DNA from: Asterias amurensis
Lineage: Eukaryota; Echinodermata; Asteroidea; Forcipulatida; Asteriidae
DNA: 64,000 nt
Direction: 5' to 3'
Assembly (NCBI RefSeq): GCF_032118995.1
Contig: NC_092653.1
Span: forward strand, 21,595,202 to 21,659,201
The notes below the pieces were generated by a model. It did not search any database. It worked only from the letters and a program-made list of their open reading frames with translations, and was not told the origin of the DNA. Of this stretch, positions 12,801 to 21,983 are shown in pieces (position 1 is the first letter of the stretch; every line of letters starts with the position of its first letter). A program made the translations under genes and the position numbers.

Positions 12801-14407
12801 CAATATTATTCATTGATTACAATGGTCATTATTTGCACAGCAATTTGTCAATGCTTGCTGAAATGGTGTACAGTGCACAATTCACGTAAGCTTAATTTCA
12901 CGTTTTAGCCCCCAGCTCCAGATATCTTGTGGCCTTCGAGCTCTCTAATCTATGGCGGAGTCTCTTGTTAGTTCTGTATAGGCCAGCCTTCGCTTCCACA
13001 TCACTGAGTTCCAACGTTGTAGCTCTATTATTGTGTTTTCCACTAAAAAAGGTTCGGGCAGCAAATTGGCGTTAAAGGGAAGGTACACGTTTGGTTGTTA
13101 CTCAAAACAAATAATTATTAACTTAAAAACTGACTTGGTAACGAGCATTGGTGAGCTGTTGGTAGTATAACACATGAAGTAACGTAGTTTTTGAGAAAGA
13201 GGTAATTTCTCACTCAAATAATAAAAGTATTTTATTCTTACCTGAAAGCACACACATTCGTCCAACAAGGGTGTTTTTACTTTCATCATTTTCTCACAAC
13301 TTCGATGACCGATTGAGCCCAAATTTTCACAGGCTTGTTATTTTATGGTTATGATGGGATACACCAAGTGAGAAGACTGGTCTTTGACAATTACCAAACG
13401 ATATGTACCTTCCCTTTAACGGAATCTTCTCCTGCCCTGTGACCAGAGAAGGGGTGTTCTAATAAAGAATGATTCACACTAAAACACTCTACACTGCAAA
13501 AACTGGGGTTTTAAATTGATTCTCTTTTGGTATCTCTAATTATGTGACAACACCGACACAATGTTAATTCACGAACGACGGGATTATTAAAGGCAGTGGA
13601 CACTATTGATAATTACTCAAAATAGTTATTAGCGCATAAACCCTTACTCGGTAACGAGTAATGGAGAGAGGTTGATGGTATAAAACATTGTGAGAAACGG
13701 CTCCCTCTGAAGTGACGTAGTTTTTGAGAAAGAAGTAATTTTCCACGAATTTTGATTTCGAGACCTCAGGTTTAGAATTTGAGGTCTCGAAATCAAGCAT
13801 ATGAAAGCACACAACTTCGTATGACAAGGGCGTTTTTTACTTTCATAGTTATCTCGCAACTCCGACGACCAATCGAGCTCAAATTTTCACAGATTTGTTA
13901 TTTTATGTCAATTACCAATAGTGTCCAGTGTCTTTAACATCGTGTTTGTGTTGTCACATTATAGATACAAGGAAGAATCAATTTAACACCAAAGTTTTTA
14001 GTGCAGTGTAGTAATAACGCCCCTCCCCCCTTCTCTCGCCACACCTACAGGCAGTTAGATTCAGCATGAGCAAGTATGGATGGAGCATTCTGATTGTTAT
14101 TATAAATACACCTAGTTGGGCCATGGAGGTAGAACTACCCTCCATTGTTGGGCCACGTCACTTACTTTGTACATTCCTAGTACTTATGTAACATCACAGA
14201 TCTTAATGTTTGTTTTCTAATAGTGTTTGTTTTAGATCACCTGGAAAAAGAAAACGCCGGGGTCGACCCAGGGAAGCTAAACGAACGCACCCATAGTGTG
14301 AGACTTACCTGGTCCAAAAGGAGGACTTTGTAACCATCTTTCGCAAGTTGGTAAGCAGAACTTGAACCCAAAACACCGGCACCCACAATGATACAGTCAT
14401 ATTCCAT
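3699..14407 (-). CDS. PIPOX: Peroxisomal sarcosine oxidase / L-pipecolate oxidase-like, complete in 8 exons
   Basis: FAD enzyme of the monomeric sarcosine oxidase family, which oxidises sarcosine, L-pipecolate or L-proline in peroxisomes and releases H2O2. Joined minus-strand exons: 14407-14309, 12031-11883, 10071-9864, 8929-8744, 8016-7873, 6703-6545, 5510-5435 and 3844-3699. They total 1167 bp, or 388 aa, close to the roughly 390 aa of vertebrate PIPOX. Every junction is GT-AG and every phase fits. Visible motifs: N-terminal FAD-binding VGAGVLGSSSAYQLAKDG (residues 8-25), the SRGSSHGAVRI segment, TPGPWA, and EPCMYT, whose Cys312 aligns with the cysteine that binds FAD covalently in this family. 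The C-terminus is AKL, a canonical PTS1 peroxisomal import signal. Introns are packed with MITEs and other repeats. The split between sarcosine and pipecolate specificity cannot be read from sequence. Confidence 0.92.
4405..4515 (+). mobile_element. MITE family K fragment
   Basis: Shares TTCTTTTCAGAAC and CATGGTGTTACCGCAAAC with copies near 24.0, 29.2 and 41.8 kb. It runs into a half copy of family D. Confidence 0.5.
4516..4644 (+). mobile_element. MITE family D, right half
   Basis: Carries the ATTCTACTTTTAAAACAT, GCATTTTATAACAAACGGTT and CAAGGCAACGTGTTCC blocks and ends CTTTAA, as in the complete foldback copies near 25.8 and 49.4 kb. The left half is missing. Confidence 0.65.
4675..4917 (+). 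mobile_element. MITE family I, copy 1
   Basis: Inverted ends GGGCCCAATTTCATAGAGC and GCTCTATGAAATTGGCCCC enclose about 240 bp. The same element is nested in another repeat at 50539-50780. Confidence 0.8.
5435..5510 (-). CDS. PIPOX: PIPOX-like exon 7
   Basis: 25 codons plus one base, CTPKEELIVGRHPLHPNIAI and then GCSMSG, between acceptor tttcag and donor gtaagta. It matches the TPDE-hydrophobic-RHP block that follows CMYT. Confidence 0.9.
6545..6703 (-). CDS. PIPOX: PIPOX-like exon 6 (covalent-FAD cysteine)
   Basis: 53 codons, VNFHYLWDEVDPDERDKSIG through HLPGLEPNPSVMEPCMYT, after acceptor ctgcag and before donor gtaaag. CMYT carries the cysteine expected to link FAD. Confidence 0.9.
6758..7115 (+). 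mobile_element. MITE family A copy
   Basis: TTAA at both ends, left end AAGGCAGTAGACACTATTGG, right end CCAAAAGTGTCCAGTGTCTT. Its left end lies about 55 bp upstream of PIPOX-like exon 6 in transcription direction, within intron 5. Confidence 0.85.
7238..7459 (+). mobile_element. MITE family H copy with TAA duplication
   Basis: Inverted ends GGGTGCGTTC / GAACGCACCC flanked by TAA on both sides (7235-7237 and 7460-7462). A three-base TWA duplication is the mark of PIF/Harbinger-type transposition. Confidence 0.75.
7873..8016 (-). CDS. PIPOX: PIPOX-like exon 5
   Basis: 48 codons, VWRVNVCYFKEKEPGLYSNV through PSREFPGLVK, after acceptor ctcacag and before donor gtaagt, phase 0 at both ends. R-VNVCY-KE and FPGLVKV are typical of PIPOX. 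Confidence 0.92.
8300..8650 (-). pseudogene. Remnant of a CR1/L2-type LINE reverse-transcriptase ORF, 3' part
   Basis: The minus strand reads KLHWLPVKERIQFKILVHVY then KCLYGLAPAYF, the well-known segment downstream of the RT domain in CR1-clade LINEs. Further on, in another frame, it reads GHLPITLRTSISLPIFK, equivalent to the LPL-LRTS-SLP-FK end. The frame change shows it is dead. It lies in an intron of the PIPOX-like gene. Confidence 0.75.
8744..8929 (-). CDS. PIPOX: PIPOX-like exon 4 (TPGPW motif)
   Basis: 62 codons, NEFVKNGGTLLDDEKVLKIE through RSKGIILTPGPWASKLLQPL, between acceptor tttcag and donor gtaaatg. ILTPGPW is the family's conserved FAD-side segment. Confidence 0.92.
8960..9150 (+). 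mobile_element. MITE family A/B fragment
   Basis: Contains TTACTTGGTAACGAGCAATG, GAGAGCTGTTG and TATAAAACATTGTAAGAAAC but lacks a recognisable right half. It is followed at once by a full family A copy. Confidence 0.55.
9165..9552 (+). mobile_element. MITE family A copy
   Basis: Full length, TTAA at both ends, core hairpin GATTTCGAGACCTCA then an imperfect second arm GAAGTCTCGAAATC. Confidence 0.85.
9640..9735 (-). mobile_element. Family L fragment
   Basis: Reverse copy of the TTTCGCTATTCCTATTGGTG / TATAAACCTTTGTTTATGAC segment found at 32.5 and 37.9 kb. Confidence 0.55.
9864..10071 (-). CDS. PIPOX: PIPOX-like exon 3
   Basis: Starts after acceptor ccttcag with one base completing the split codon. 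It encodes KTPSAIVTPSRNKVFLDKLK through FPGCSVFTYSILIIDAHKAV and ends CAG before donor gtatag, phase 0. Confidence 0.88.
10156..10362 (-). mobile_element. MITE family J, copy 2
   Basis: Ends TATAGACGATCTGACCT and AGGTCACATCGTCTATA. Shares TTTGCCCGGC-GTATGCGCGCGAAT in reverse with 1375-1587. It sits just upstream of PIPOX-like exon 3 in transcription direction. Confidence 0.7.
10778..10942 (+). mobile_element. MITE family N copy
   Basis: Inverted ends GTCGATTTCACAAA-CTC and GAGT-CTTTGTGAAATCGAC with internal TAGGACGAGT repeats. Related copies are at 44966-45114 and 45826-45962, with a stub near 15495. Confidence 0.65.
11070..11414 (-). mobile_element. Divergent family A-like MITE
   Basis: Reverse orientation, left end GGCGCTGGACACCTTTGGTA, right part TTTGAGTAATTACCAATTAG. 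It resembles the copy at 39563-39927 more than typical family A. Confidence 0.6.
11445..11795 (+). mobile_element. MITE family A copy
   Basis: TTAA at both ends. The left arm of the core hairpin is deleted (GAGAATTTGAGGGTCTCGAA), which shortens the element. Confidence 0.85.
11883..12031 (-). CDS. PIPOX: PIPOX-like exon 2
   Basis: Starts after acceptor tgtacag and encodes YSLPHSRGSSHGAVRILRYP and then SDYRHQTTMPEQHQMWYQLE, matching the family segment after the FAD motif. It ends at donor gtaggt with two bases of a split codon. Reading past that donor would hit an in-frame TAG, which fixes the boundary. Confidence 0.88.
12069..12435 (+). mobile_element. MITE family A copy, damaged left end
   Basis: The left inverted repeat has lost about 15 bp (AAAGGCAGTG joins directly to TACTCAAAATAA). 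The right end CCATTGTCTTTAA is kept. It lies just upstream of PIPOX-like exon 2 in transcription direction. Confidence 0.8.
12520..12690 (+). mobile_element. Family A/B-like MITE fragment
   Basis: Contains GAAAAGAGGTAATTTCTTAC, CTGAAAGCACACAC and GATGACCAATCGAGTC in the family order, but both ends are unrecognisable. Confidence 0.45.
13072..13419 (+). mobile_element. MITE family B, copy 1
   Basis: TTAA at both ends with inverted ends AAGGGAAGGTACACGTTTGG / ATGTACCTTCCCTT. The body is related to family A, but the hairpin core is absent. A second copy is at 30357-30712. Confidence 0.8.
13587..13937 (+). mobile_element. MITE family A copy
   Basis: TTAA at both ends and a well-preserved core hairpin. 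The right portion between TTATTTTATG and CAATTACCAATAG is deleted. Confidence 0.85.
14257..14292 (+). mobile_element. MITE family H end fragment
   Basis: Only the right terminal sequence remains, GGGGTCGACCCAGGGAAGC through CGAACGCACCC. It ends 16 bp from PIPOX-like exon 1. Confidence 0.6.
14309..14407 (-). CDS. PIPOX: PIPOX-like exon 1 (N-terminal FAD motif)
   Basis: 33 codons from ATG, MEYDCIIVGAGVLGSSSAYQ followed by LAKDGYKVLLLDQ, with the GxGxxG dinucleotide-binding motif. It ends CAG followed by donor gtaag, phase 0. The ATG is the only one that places the Rossmann motif at the usual position near the N-terminus. Confidence 0.93.
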
Positions 14408-15100
14408 CTTCGTTGCTATAAATGAGAGTTGCGAGTCCGGCTCCTAAATAAAAAGGCTCCATACGTTTGTGTATAATGAGATATACTATACAAAGTTGTC
14501 AATGCCGTTGTGTTGAGAAGTAATCATCATAGTCTACATAAGAACTTCCACTTATCGCACTAGTGACTGAGTGTCAATAATATTGGGAGCCAAAGTCCTT
14601 AAAGAATAATCTATAGTATTATAACCATGGAGGTATTTTCGACCTCCAAGATCTAACTATGTCCTTATCTCTGTGATCTAAACGGCCTCGTCGTCCAATG
14701 GTTCTACACTTAACACTTTCCACCTGAGTGATTCGTCACAAATGAAAAGATGTCACCCCCCCCCCCGGCCCCTGCACACCAATACAGTTGTCTGTGCTGG
14801 AGCAGGGTCACACAACGAGTTTTATACTGCATACAATAATAGAGCATGGAGGTCAATGGAGGTCTCCATGAATAGAGAGCAAGTTGCTCCAGGATTACGG
14901 CGGGTTTAGGCCTATATTATGTTCACATTGGACAGCCCATGGATGAATAAATTAGATCTAATTTATTCCTCCATGGACAGCCCTAGCCCTGTTTTCGCTG
15001 CGAATGTTACGCAAAAGTTCACATTTCAACTGTTGCGAATTAATTTGTGACAACGAAACTCGTATTGCATTCGATCGGGCTTCTACCCAGATAGCATCAC
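14408..15100. other. Presumed 5' flank of the PIPOX-like gene
   Basis: No gene seen. It should hold the promoter and 5' leader of the minus-strand PIPOX-like gene, but I cannot point to a definite TATA box or start site. A poly-C run lies at about 14756-14766. Confidence 0.35.
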
Positions 15101-15117
15101 AACATAGAACCAACGTT

Positions 15118-15466
15118 GGGCCAACGGAACACTTTCATTGTACCAACATTGGCTGTCAATATTGGCCCAACGTACTTTTGCTCATCGGCCTTTTATGTTG
15201 GGCCAATGTAAAAGTTAGCCCAACGTTGGCCCAACGTAGACATTGGCTCAACATTGGGGCAATGTCTTGCCCATGTATGTTAAAACATTGAACCAATATC
15301 AGGCCAACGTAATCAAACATTAAGTCAACATCATTCTGCCAACAGAACAGTTTCATTCGGCCAACGTTGGCTGTCGACATTGGCCCAACATACTTTTGCT
15401 CATAGGAGTTACGTTGAGCCAGTGTTAAAATTGGGCCAACGTTGGCCCAACGCAAACATTGGCCAA
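15118..15466. repeat. CCAACGTTGG-rich duplicated block
   Basis: Two direct copies of a roughly 125-bp unit (about 15120-15250 and 15338-15465) lie about 218 bp apart. Both contain TACTTTTGCTCAT and GGCCAACGTTGGCCCAACG-like palindromes, and TTGGCCCAACGT recurs throughout. The self-complementary motif lets many alternative hairpins form. Confidence 0.7.
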
Positions 15467-15524
15467 CGTAGAACCAATGAAATGTTTATGTTTGAGTCCT
15501 AACTCTTTGTGAAATCGACCCCTG

Positions 15525-16660
15525 GTTCAATTATCAAGAAGCAGGCCTCGTTGGGATTAAACCACTAGTTGAAAACCTCTTCACCACACATTGATTCCCT
15601 TAATAATGCCTCAAAGTTTTAATGTCAAGAATTTCACTGCCTCTCACTGTGAGCATTCTGTTTCTTGTATGAACCAACTCTACCTGAAAGTTTTTTTTAA
15701 GTTCTCTGCATCTGACCTAGGAGTCTAAGACTGACTAGGGATCTTGGTTTAAAAAGGGTCATTATTCGAAGATTGCGCCCGACATAGTGCTACTTGCGGC
15801 ACTAACTCAAAGCCATGCGCACTTGGGCTCACACTATCAAGTGGTACATGATGATCACATCACCAGTGCAGAACTTCGACTTATTTTCGGAAATAATTTC
15901 ATCCGTCGATATTGTTAGTTGTGAACTCATATATAGAAGGGACACTGTGAATATAAATGAACGGATTTTCAACTTCTCAAATCAGATAAAAGTAAAAAAT
16001 AAAGAAAGTTTTAGTACAATTTGTGTTCGCATTGTAAAGGAGCTTTTTACCCAGGACGTCAGTGCAGTGGCACTGACTGACGTCATACCAGGGCAAGCAA
16101 TACACATGACTTTCAAAGCAAACAAAATAACTTATTCAACCCACAGAATTCTGTGTTTTGTTCACAAAAAATAAAAAGGTTTTCTCAAAGTTATTCATGT
16201 GCAAAGGCCCGATAGCCTATTAAACCCATTCAACCACAACATTAAAGAACTTGATTTAGATCTGGGGTTTCCCACAATCGTCCCCGCCATAGTCAGACTG
16301 ACAACATATTTCCTGGCATTTTTTCATCAAAAGCAGGTATTATTTAAGTTATTCATGCATAGCCTTTTAACCCATTCAACCACCACAAAGATTTTGTAAT
16401 CAATTTGGGTTTTTCCACATTCGTCACATAGTCTGAGTGAACTAGTAACAGCTACAGGGTGTGCCACTCTGCCATAGTCAAACAGATTGTTGAGTGAATT
16501 TCTTCTTGCAACGTTCAACCTTTTGATTTGACGCTGTGTTTCAACTGTCTTATAGTTTCTTCGACCTAACGTAAGTTGATTATTACAGTACATTAATGTG
16601 AAAGGAAACCAGATTAGGAGATATTTAAAGAAATATTGCATTCGTTCTGAGGGACACATC
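15525..16660. other. Unassigned DNA with a 119-codon open frame
   Basis: An uninterrupted plus-strand frame at 15815-16174 starts at ATG and ends TAA. It matches no family I recognise and has no clear signal or membrane segment. The DNA after it contains a diverged direct duplication (about 16175-16300 and 16340-16445, sharing AACCCATTCAACCAC). A 15525-15605 stretch resembles family L. I keep the frame as unconfirmed. Confidence 0.35.
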
Positions 16661-16734
16661 CAATGATGGATAATATGGTCAGTAGGTGTACTCTTTACTC
16701 ATCGGCAACTTCGTTCAATGATGGTAGGATGCAG

Positions 16735-16820
16735 CTCGACAGTCCGAAGGGTCGGTGGTCCGAAGCTTCGGTAGTCCGAAGGTTTTTGTCCGAAGGTTCG
16801 TTAGTCCGAAGGTTCAATAC
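16735..16820. repeat. Short tandem repeat GTCCGAAGG
   Basis: GTCCGAAGGGTCGG, GTCCGAAGCTTCGG, GTCCGAAGG and GTCCGAAGGTTCG follow one another at about 16-20 bp spacing, an imperfect minisatellite of five units. Confidence 0.65.
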
Positions 16821-16829
16821 GTTCAAATA

Positions 16830-17040
16830 CGTATTTACATGCTAAAATAATTTCCGTTTCATGATCACTGAGACGAAAATTATTTACATGACATTGTTAT
16901 GTATACCCCTTTCTCAAAAACTACAGCACCTCAGCAAGTAATATTTTCAGGGAAGCTTTCTACTACCATTATCTTCAAACTGTGTAAGTTTAGTGTAAAT
17001 CTGTAGACATTGTGTTTTTTTGTCCTACAAAAAGTACATA
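16830..17040 (+). mobile_element. MITE family F fragment
   Basis: Matches the right part of 40239-40599, including CTACAGCACCTCAGCA, GGGAAGCTTTCTACTA and TTAGTGTAAATCTGT. The left end is missing. Confidence 0.65.
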
Positions 17041-17232
17041 TGGGGGATAATAATGTGGAATGGCTTTGAGACGCCACCCTTCGGGTATAATAGCGCTATA
17101 TAAAAACCGTCTTTTATTATTATTATTATTACTATTAGTAGGTCTATATGCCCTAGACCACTTAGATTGTTGATATATATTTGTTTTTCATTAAATCTTC
17201 AGGTGAAATTCAAGCTCTTTCACTAATCAAAG

Positions 17233-19050
17233 ATGGCTGAGCGAGTAACAGCAAAGTCAGTCTTAAGAAAGATCAGTCAGAGGCATCTTGAATGTCAAAT
17301 TTGCAATGACCGCTTCGTGGAGCCTAAGATGTTGGAGTGTTCTCATTCATATTGCCTGAAATGCCTTCAACAGCTTGCAGAGACGAACCCAACTAGTCAA
17401 ACACTGATATGCCCAGTGTGTCGTAGTGAAACATTACTGGTTGAAAAAGGAGTTTTTGAGTTACGTAATGATTTCAAATCGACTCTTATGTTAGATGAAA
17501 TAGAACAGCATGAAACAGAGCTACGCAACCAACAAGAAAATCAACCTCCTAATCAGGAGTATGTTTCTAAATGTAGCAAGCATACTGACAAGGATGTTAT
17601 CATGTACTGTGACTCATGTAAACAGTTGATATGTACAACTTGCATTGCAAAGGACCACAGCATGCACCCTGCAACTGAACTAAGTGAGGTTTTAGACAAC
17701 TGCAAGAAGAAAGCCAATGAAATATTTGCAGAAGTAGAACAACATTACAACAATTTTAAGATTGCCATGCAAGACATAGAATTGTTTCACAAGACGTTGG
17801 ATTCTATGTTTGCTGCCACCAAGGCAAAGATCTCCAAGAAGGCAGATAATGAGATTGCCAAGAAGGTTGCAAAGATCAGAGAGGAAGAGAACAAACTCAT
17901 GTTGGAGTTAGTCCAGACGTTTAAAGACAAATCCACAAAAGGAGAAACTGCAAAAGCCACAAATGACAAAGAAATGACAAAAGCACAGAATGTGAAAGTT
18001 GTAGTTACGCAACTCATGGACAAAGCGAACTTTTCTGAGAATCTACTTCTCATAGAGAAAGTGTTACAAGACCTCAAAGAATACACAAAGATACAACCTA
18101 AACAAGTGACGCAGGAACAGGCTTACATTGACTTCGAAGATGATCAGGAATCATTCGGGAGACTGAGAATCAACGCAAAGCAGAAGCCAGAAGGAGCAGC
18201 TTCTGCTGAAGCTAGAATGCCAATATGCAAACCCAAGACAAAACTGACACAAAAACTATGGACTCTGAAAGCAGAAATAACAACATACAGGCCTAAGAGC
18301 AGTAAACAAATAAAAACCGTCTGTGCATTAAGTGTTGATTCCTACTGCAATAGCGACATTGTCTGTGTTATCAAGAGCAACACCTTGATCAAAATATCAG
18401 CAGACAGCATTGGCAAGTCAAAGGTCATCCCAAAAGAGCTGTCTATTAAAGGTCTCACTGATCCAATCAGAGTGGCTGTGAACAAGAATGATGAGCTCAT
18501 CGTTGTAGGTGACACTGCAGTTAAGATCTTCAATAGAAAATATAAGCGTCTCCATCAGTTCGCGCTGTTAGTTGGACAGCCATTCGACCTACCATCATGT
18601 ATAGCTGTGGATGACAACAGTCTGATAGCAGTAGGGTATCACCAGATACAGATCGATCTACACAGACAAGACGGATCTTTCTTTAGAACACTGCTTGCTC
18701 CAGGGATTGGTCATTACTTGACTATCCACGAGCAGCATCTTATCTACATCAAGACACTTGCCAAGAAGAAGTTAGTATCAATAGACTACGATGGTAGCGT
18801 TGTATTCTCGGTAGATATCAGTCAGTCTTGGTGGTCTCGGGGATTGTGTTGTGACAAGGATGGCAGCATCTATGTTGCTGTATGGGATGGCGAATCATCC
18901 TCAGGTGACATCCATCAATACAGCCCTGATGGCGAATACATTGGATGCATTACTAAAGGCTGCACTTATCCACATGGTATAACATTCACACCAGCTGGTG
19001 ATCTGGTTGTGGCTACACAAGAATCAGTTCAAATCTACTGCCATGGCTAA
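17233..19050 (+). CDS. TRIM-family RING/B-box protein with C-terminal beta-propeller-like region
   Basis: A 605-aa uninterrupted ORF. The RING finger is C3HC4 with C21, C24, C36, H38, C41, C44, C60 and C63, so ubiquitin E3 ligase activity is likely. A B-box 2 follows with C114, H117, C126, C129, C134, C137, H142 and H145, then a predominantly helical, Lys/Glu-rich coiled-coil stretch at about 150-290. Residues from about 345 to the end carry repeated strand-like blocks (PIRVAVNKNDELIVVGDT, GLCCDKDGSIYVAVWDG, GITFTPAGDLVVATQESV) typical of NHL or WD-like propellers in TRIM2/3/56/71-like proteins. A pyrimidine-rich tract and cttcag at 17193-17203 suggest a 5'-UTR intron ending 30 bp before the ATG. 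Coding in one exon is common for expanded invertebrate TRIM families. The exact orthologue is not assignable. Confidence 0.9.
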   Translation: MAERVTAKSVLRKISQRHLECQICNDRFVEPKMLECSHSYCLKCLQQLAETNPTSQTLICPVCRSETLLVEKGVFELRNDFKSTLMLDEIEQHETELRNQQENQPPNQEYVSKCSKHTDKDVIMYCDSCKQLICTTCIAKDHSMHPATELSEVLDNCKKKANEIFAEVEQHYNNFKIAMQDIELFHKTLDSMFAATKAKISKKADNEIAKKVAKIREEENKLMLELVQTFKDKSTKGETAKATNDKEMTKAQNVKVVVTQLMDKANFSENLLLIEKVLQDLKEYTKIQPKQVTQEQAYIDFEDDQESFGRLRINAKQKPEGAASAEARMPICKPKTKLTQKLWTLKAEITTYRPKSSKQIKTVCALSVDSYCNSDIVCVIKSNTLIKISADSIGKSKVIPKELSIKGLTDPIRVAVNKNDELIVVGDTAVKIFNRKYKRLHQFALLVGQPFDLPSCIAVDDNSLIAVGYHQIQIDLHRQDGSFFRTLLAPGIGHYLTIHEQHLIYIKTLAKKKLVSIDYDGSVVFSVDISQSWWSRGLCCDKDGSIYVAVWDGESSSGDIHQYSPDGEYIGCITKGCTYPHGITFTPAGDLVVATQESVQIYCHG

Positions 19051-21190
19051 AGACAGCCATGATCATTGAATGGCTCACACAAAATGGCACAACTTTGGAG
19101 AAGGGGTGGTTCTTGAAAGACAGTTGATAAACTCATTGCCATTATCGTGAGTTACTAAGACGACTGGATCTCTAAAAAGGTCACAACTGAAAGTTCAACC
19201 TTTGCAAGGCCCCCGTGGTTTCTCTAGCTGTGAATCATTTAGGTGTCTTTACGAGAGTCACCTTTGGACATCCAGACCAACTGAATGAACAGCAAGCGAA
19301 GCAGCAGGGTGACGGACCTGGGAGTGCTGGACCTTAACCCTGACCCTTCAGAAGTCCCTCAATGGGTTGAGGATGGTGTTTAACGTTGACGGAAGAGACC
19401 ACACCCTTACAGCATGCTGCCTCAGATATCACAAAATGTCGCATACAGACGGATGGACACGGTCGGGCAATGCTGCAGGCACGAGCTACCTGCAAGCTAG
19501 CCTGAACATCTGATGTCACACTTTGAGGCTCATGAATTACGCCAGAGACTGCAGAGAGTGGCCTCTTATATAGGTCAATCCCCGCCCATCTTCACCTTTC
19601 ACCCACATTCATATGCAGACGACCGCAAGTGCAGCTGCCAAACGTCACCTCGGACCAATCAAACAGAATACCTACGTCACTGCATGTTTGTCCAATGAAA
19701 ATAGTGTATCTAATGAAATCGCTGGTTCTAAAAAGCAAGTACCTGTGATTATCCTTGCGCAGAGGACCAGTCTACCTGAAAGCTGCCTGGTGCTGTCTGA
19801 ACCGACTCATGGGTTCGCTCGTCCTCAACGCCTTGCCATAACCAAAGTAGCTGAGATAAGCAAACGTATCAAGCACGCTCATTAGTCTATCCAGAAAATG
19901 CTCAGTCCCATCATGCATCACTCTCATATTTCTATGTACTGCACGCATGACGTACTTCCTGAACAAGAATCTGTGCAAGCTGATTAGCCCATCCCAGCGG
20001 TCCTGGAGACCTGGCCGCTGGGTACGAGTGAAACTCTGGGATGAAGCTGAGGGGAAGATAGAGACTGAGCTATGTCGGTGTCCTAAAGAGAGATGCTAGG
20101 GGCAGAGACACAGCAGGGTTGGCTGACTGCATAAAGGACAGGAAGGGTAGAGAGACGCCGCCAGGCCCGCCTGCGGGCGACATGATAGGGGTTGAACACA
20201 ACCAAATGAAGAGAACTCAGACACTTTCTTCTATTTCACTTGCAAGAACTCAGTATCAAACACCTACTGTAACACCTATTTTAATCAAATTGAACTCAGA
20301 AAACAATATCAAGTTTATTGGCATGGGAGGTAGTTTAAATCATTGCTATGGCTAGCTGGAATAGCATTCATTTTTAAATAAGGATTTGAAGCAAGATTTT
20401 CTAAGCGTGAACGTGGTCTTCAAAATGTAAATACTTCTCTTGTTCAATTTTAACAATTATACCGCGATAAATGGGCAGGAGTGTAAATTTAAGACTATTA
20501 AAGTTGTGGTGCAGAAAGCCAGATTTACTAGAGGAGGATTTGAACCGGAACCACCAGCAGTTTTAAATTTTGAGAAAAGCATGTATTACAGAGAAAAGCT
20601 GTTTTGTCATACAAACAGGAAAAAGTGTAAAAAGAGGCTCAGATGTTGAATATTCGGGTTCTCTCATTTATTTCTGCTCCTGCCTTTCACCTCTGTGGAC
20701 CCCGGTTCGAATCCCACCTCAGACCGGAATCTTGCATGTGGATTGGGTGCTTGTCCCTACCTGATTCCGTCGGTTTCCCCCTTTGGGGGTTTCCTCCAAT
20801 ATCTTCTTCTTGTTTCCTATTAATTATGTTATGGCGGTAATTGTACTGTTGGATCAATTCAAAATAATATAAACTGGGTGCTACTCAATGACATAAACAC
20901 CAAAAAGACAAAACACATAATTAGCGCTGCCTAAACGAAAATCGACATTTTCGCTCTGTTAGTCTGAGACATTAAATTTTACCAATGTTTAGCATTAAAA
21001 TAGCAGCAATCGGTGAAGAAACACCATAAGAAATAAGTACATTATCACGTGTCATTTATTTCTCGATTTCTTAAAGTGACGTTGTGTTCACCGAACAAAC
21101 TTCGGTGGGTATGTGAATTGTTATTCTACCCCATTGATGAACTATGATCTAAACAAACCAAGAGTTTAACCCAAGATGACCTCTGACCCA
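19051..21190. other. TRIM 3' flank and unassigned DNA
   Basis: No repeat family dominates 19051-20640 and no gene is recognised. Around 19565-19700 the minus strand offers a TATATAAG-like motif downstream of two CCAAT-type boxes (ATTGG on minus), which could be a promoter, but no convincing transcript follows. Short open frames here show no motif. Confidence 0.35.
20660..20875 (+). mobile_element. tRNA-derived SINE-like copy
   Basis: The box-B-like CCCGGTTCGAATCCCACC is followed by a conserved tail, TTCCGTCGGTTTCCCCCTTT and TTTCCTCCAAT. Related tails are at 38775-39010 and near 46000. Confidence 0.5.
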
Positions 21191-21354
21191 CGCAACCAAT
21201 GGGAGACGTTGAGAAGCTAGGTGGCAGCAGACTTACCAGGTCAATTCCCATTGTTTACATAGTTCTGAGCGTGCGCACATTATCGAGAACAATGGATTTT
21301 ACCTGGTAGGTCTGCTGCCACCAAGCGTCCTGAAAGTCTCCAATTGCATGGTTG
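21191..21354. mobile_element. Foldback element around GGTGGCAGCAGAC
   Basis: Left arm GGTGGCAGCAGACTTACCAG pairs with right arm CTGGTAGGTCTGCTGCCACC. The ends GCAACCAATGGGAGAC and GTCTCCAATTGCATGGTTGC are also inverted. A degenerate relative lies at about 930-1030. Confidence 0.7.
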
Positions 21355-21983
21355 CCTCACTCAGCAGCGTGTAGCCACGGTAAGAGAACCGGGCGGGCCC
21401 GCCTACAGAACACACCATTTTCGCCCGGTTTTGCAGCAGCTTCTGTCCCTCGGAGATTCGGTCCCCAATATGGCCAACTGTGTACAAACTTCTTCCGATA
21501 TAGCGCCCTCTTTTGAATCATTCTTACAGCCCACGTTAATTCCCCATAAGGAGGGTCGACAGAATCTCCGGTGGACGGAATTCCCTGTGACACCGGCACT
21601 CTGAGAAAAATCTCTGTGCCGCCTAGCACAGATTTCTCACAAAATGAAAATATTGTTCACTGTGCATTGATCTCAGATTGTCCATGCATTGATCTCAGAC
21701 ACAGCTGATGATAAGGTGTATCTAATCTACAGAGAGAAAGCACAGAGTCAAATAGCAATTCAACTTAGTGCATGGCCCATAACACGAATAGTTTGCAAAG
21801 CTGACATTATGACCCATAAAACTCAACGTGAATAATTGTGTTGATCCGCTCGCCCTTGTTTTAATAGACTAAACCATTTGAGTTAAAGCCAACCATTAAA
21901 ATTGCTCTATTGACTAATACAACCCTAGACTCACCCAGATTTCTTAACAGTCATGCAGACCATATCTTTCCACAGATTCACTC
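21355..21983. other. Non-coding DNA, no gene recognised
   Basis: Only short overlapping frames on both strands; no domain, splice pair or repeat family identified. Confidence 0.4.

Noticed and set aside
15118..15466. CRISPR array
   Set aside because: The repeats are palindromic, degenerate and irregularly spaced in an animal genome; there are no uniform spacers.
15815..16174. 119-codon open frame as a confirmed gene
   Set aside because: It is longer than most chance frames here, but there is no motif, no splice or promoter evidence, and the neighbouring DNA is duplicated non-coding sequence.
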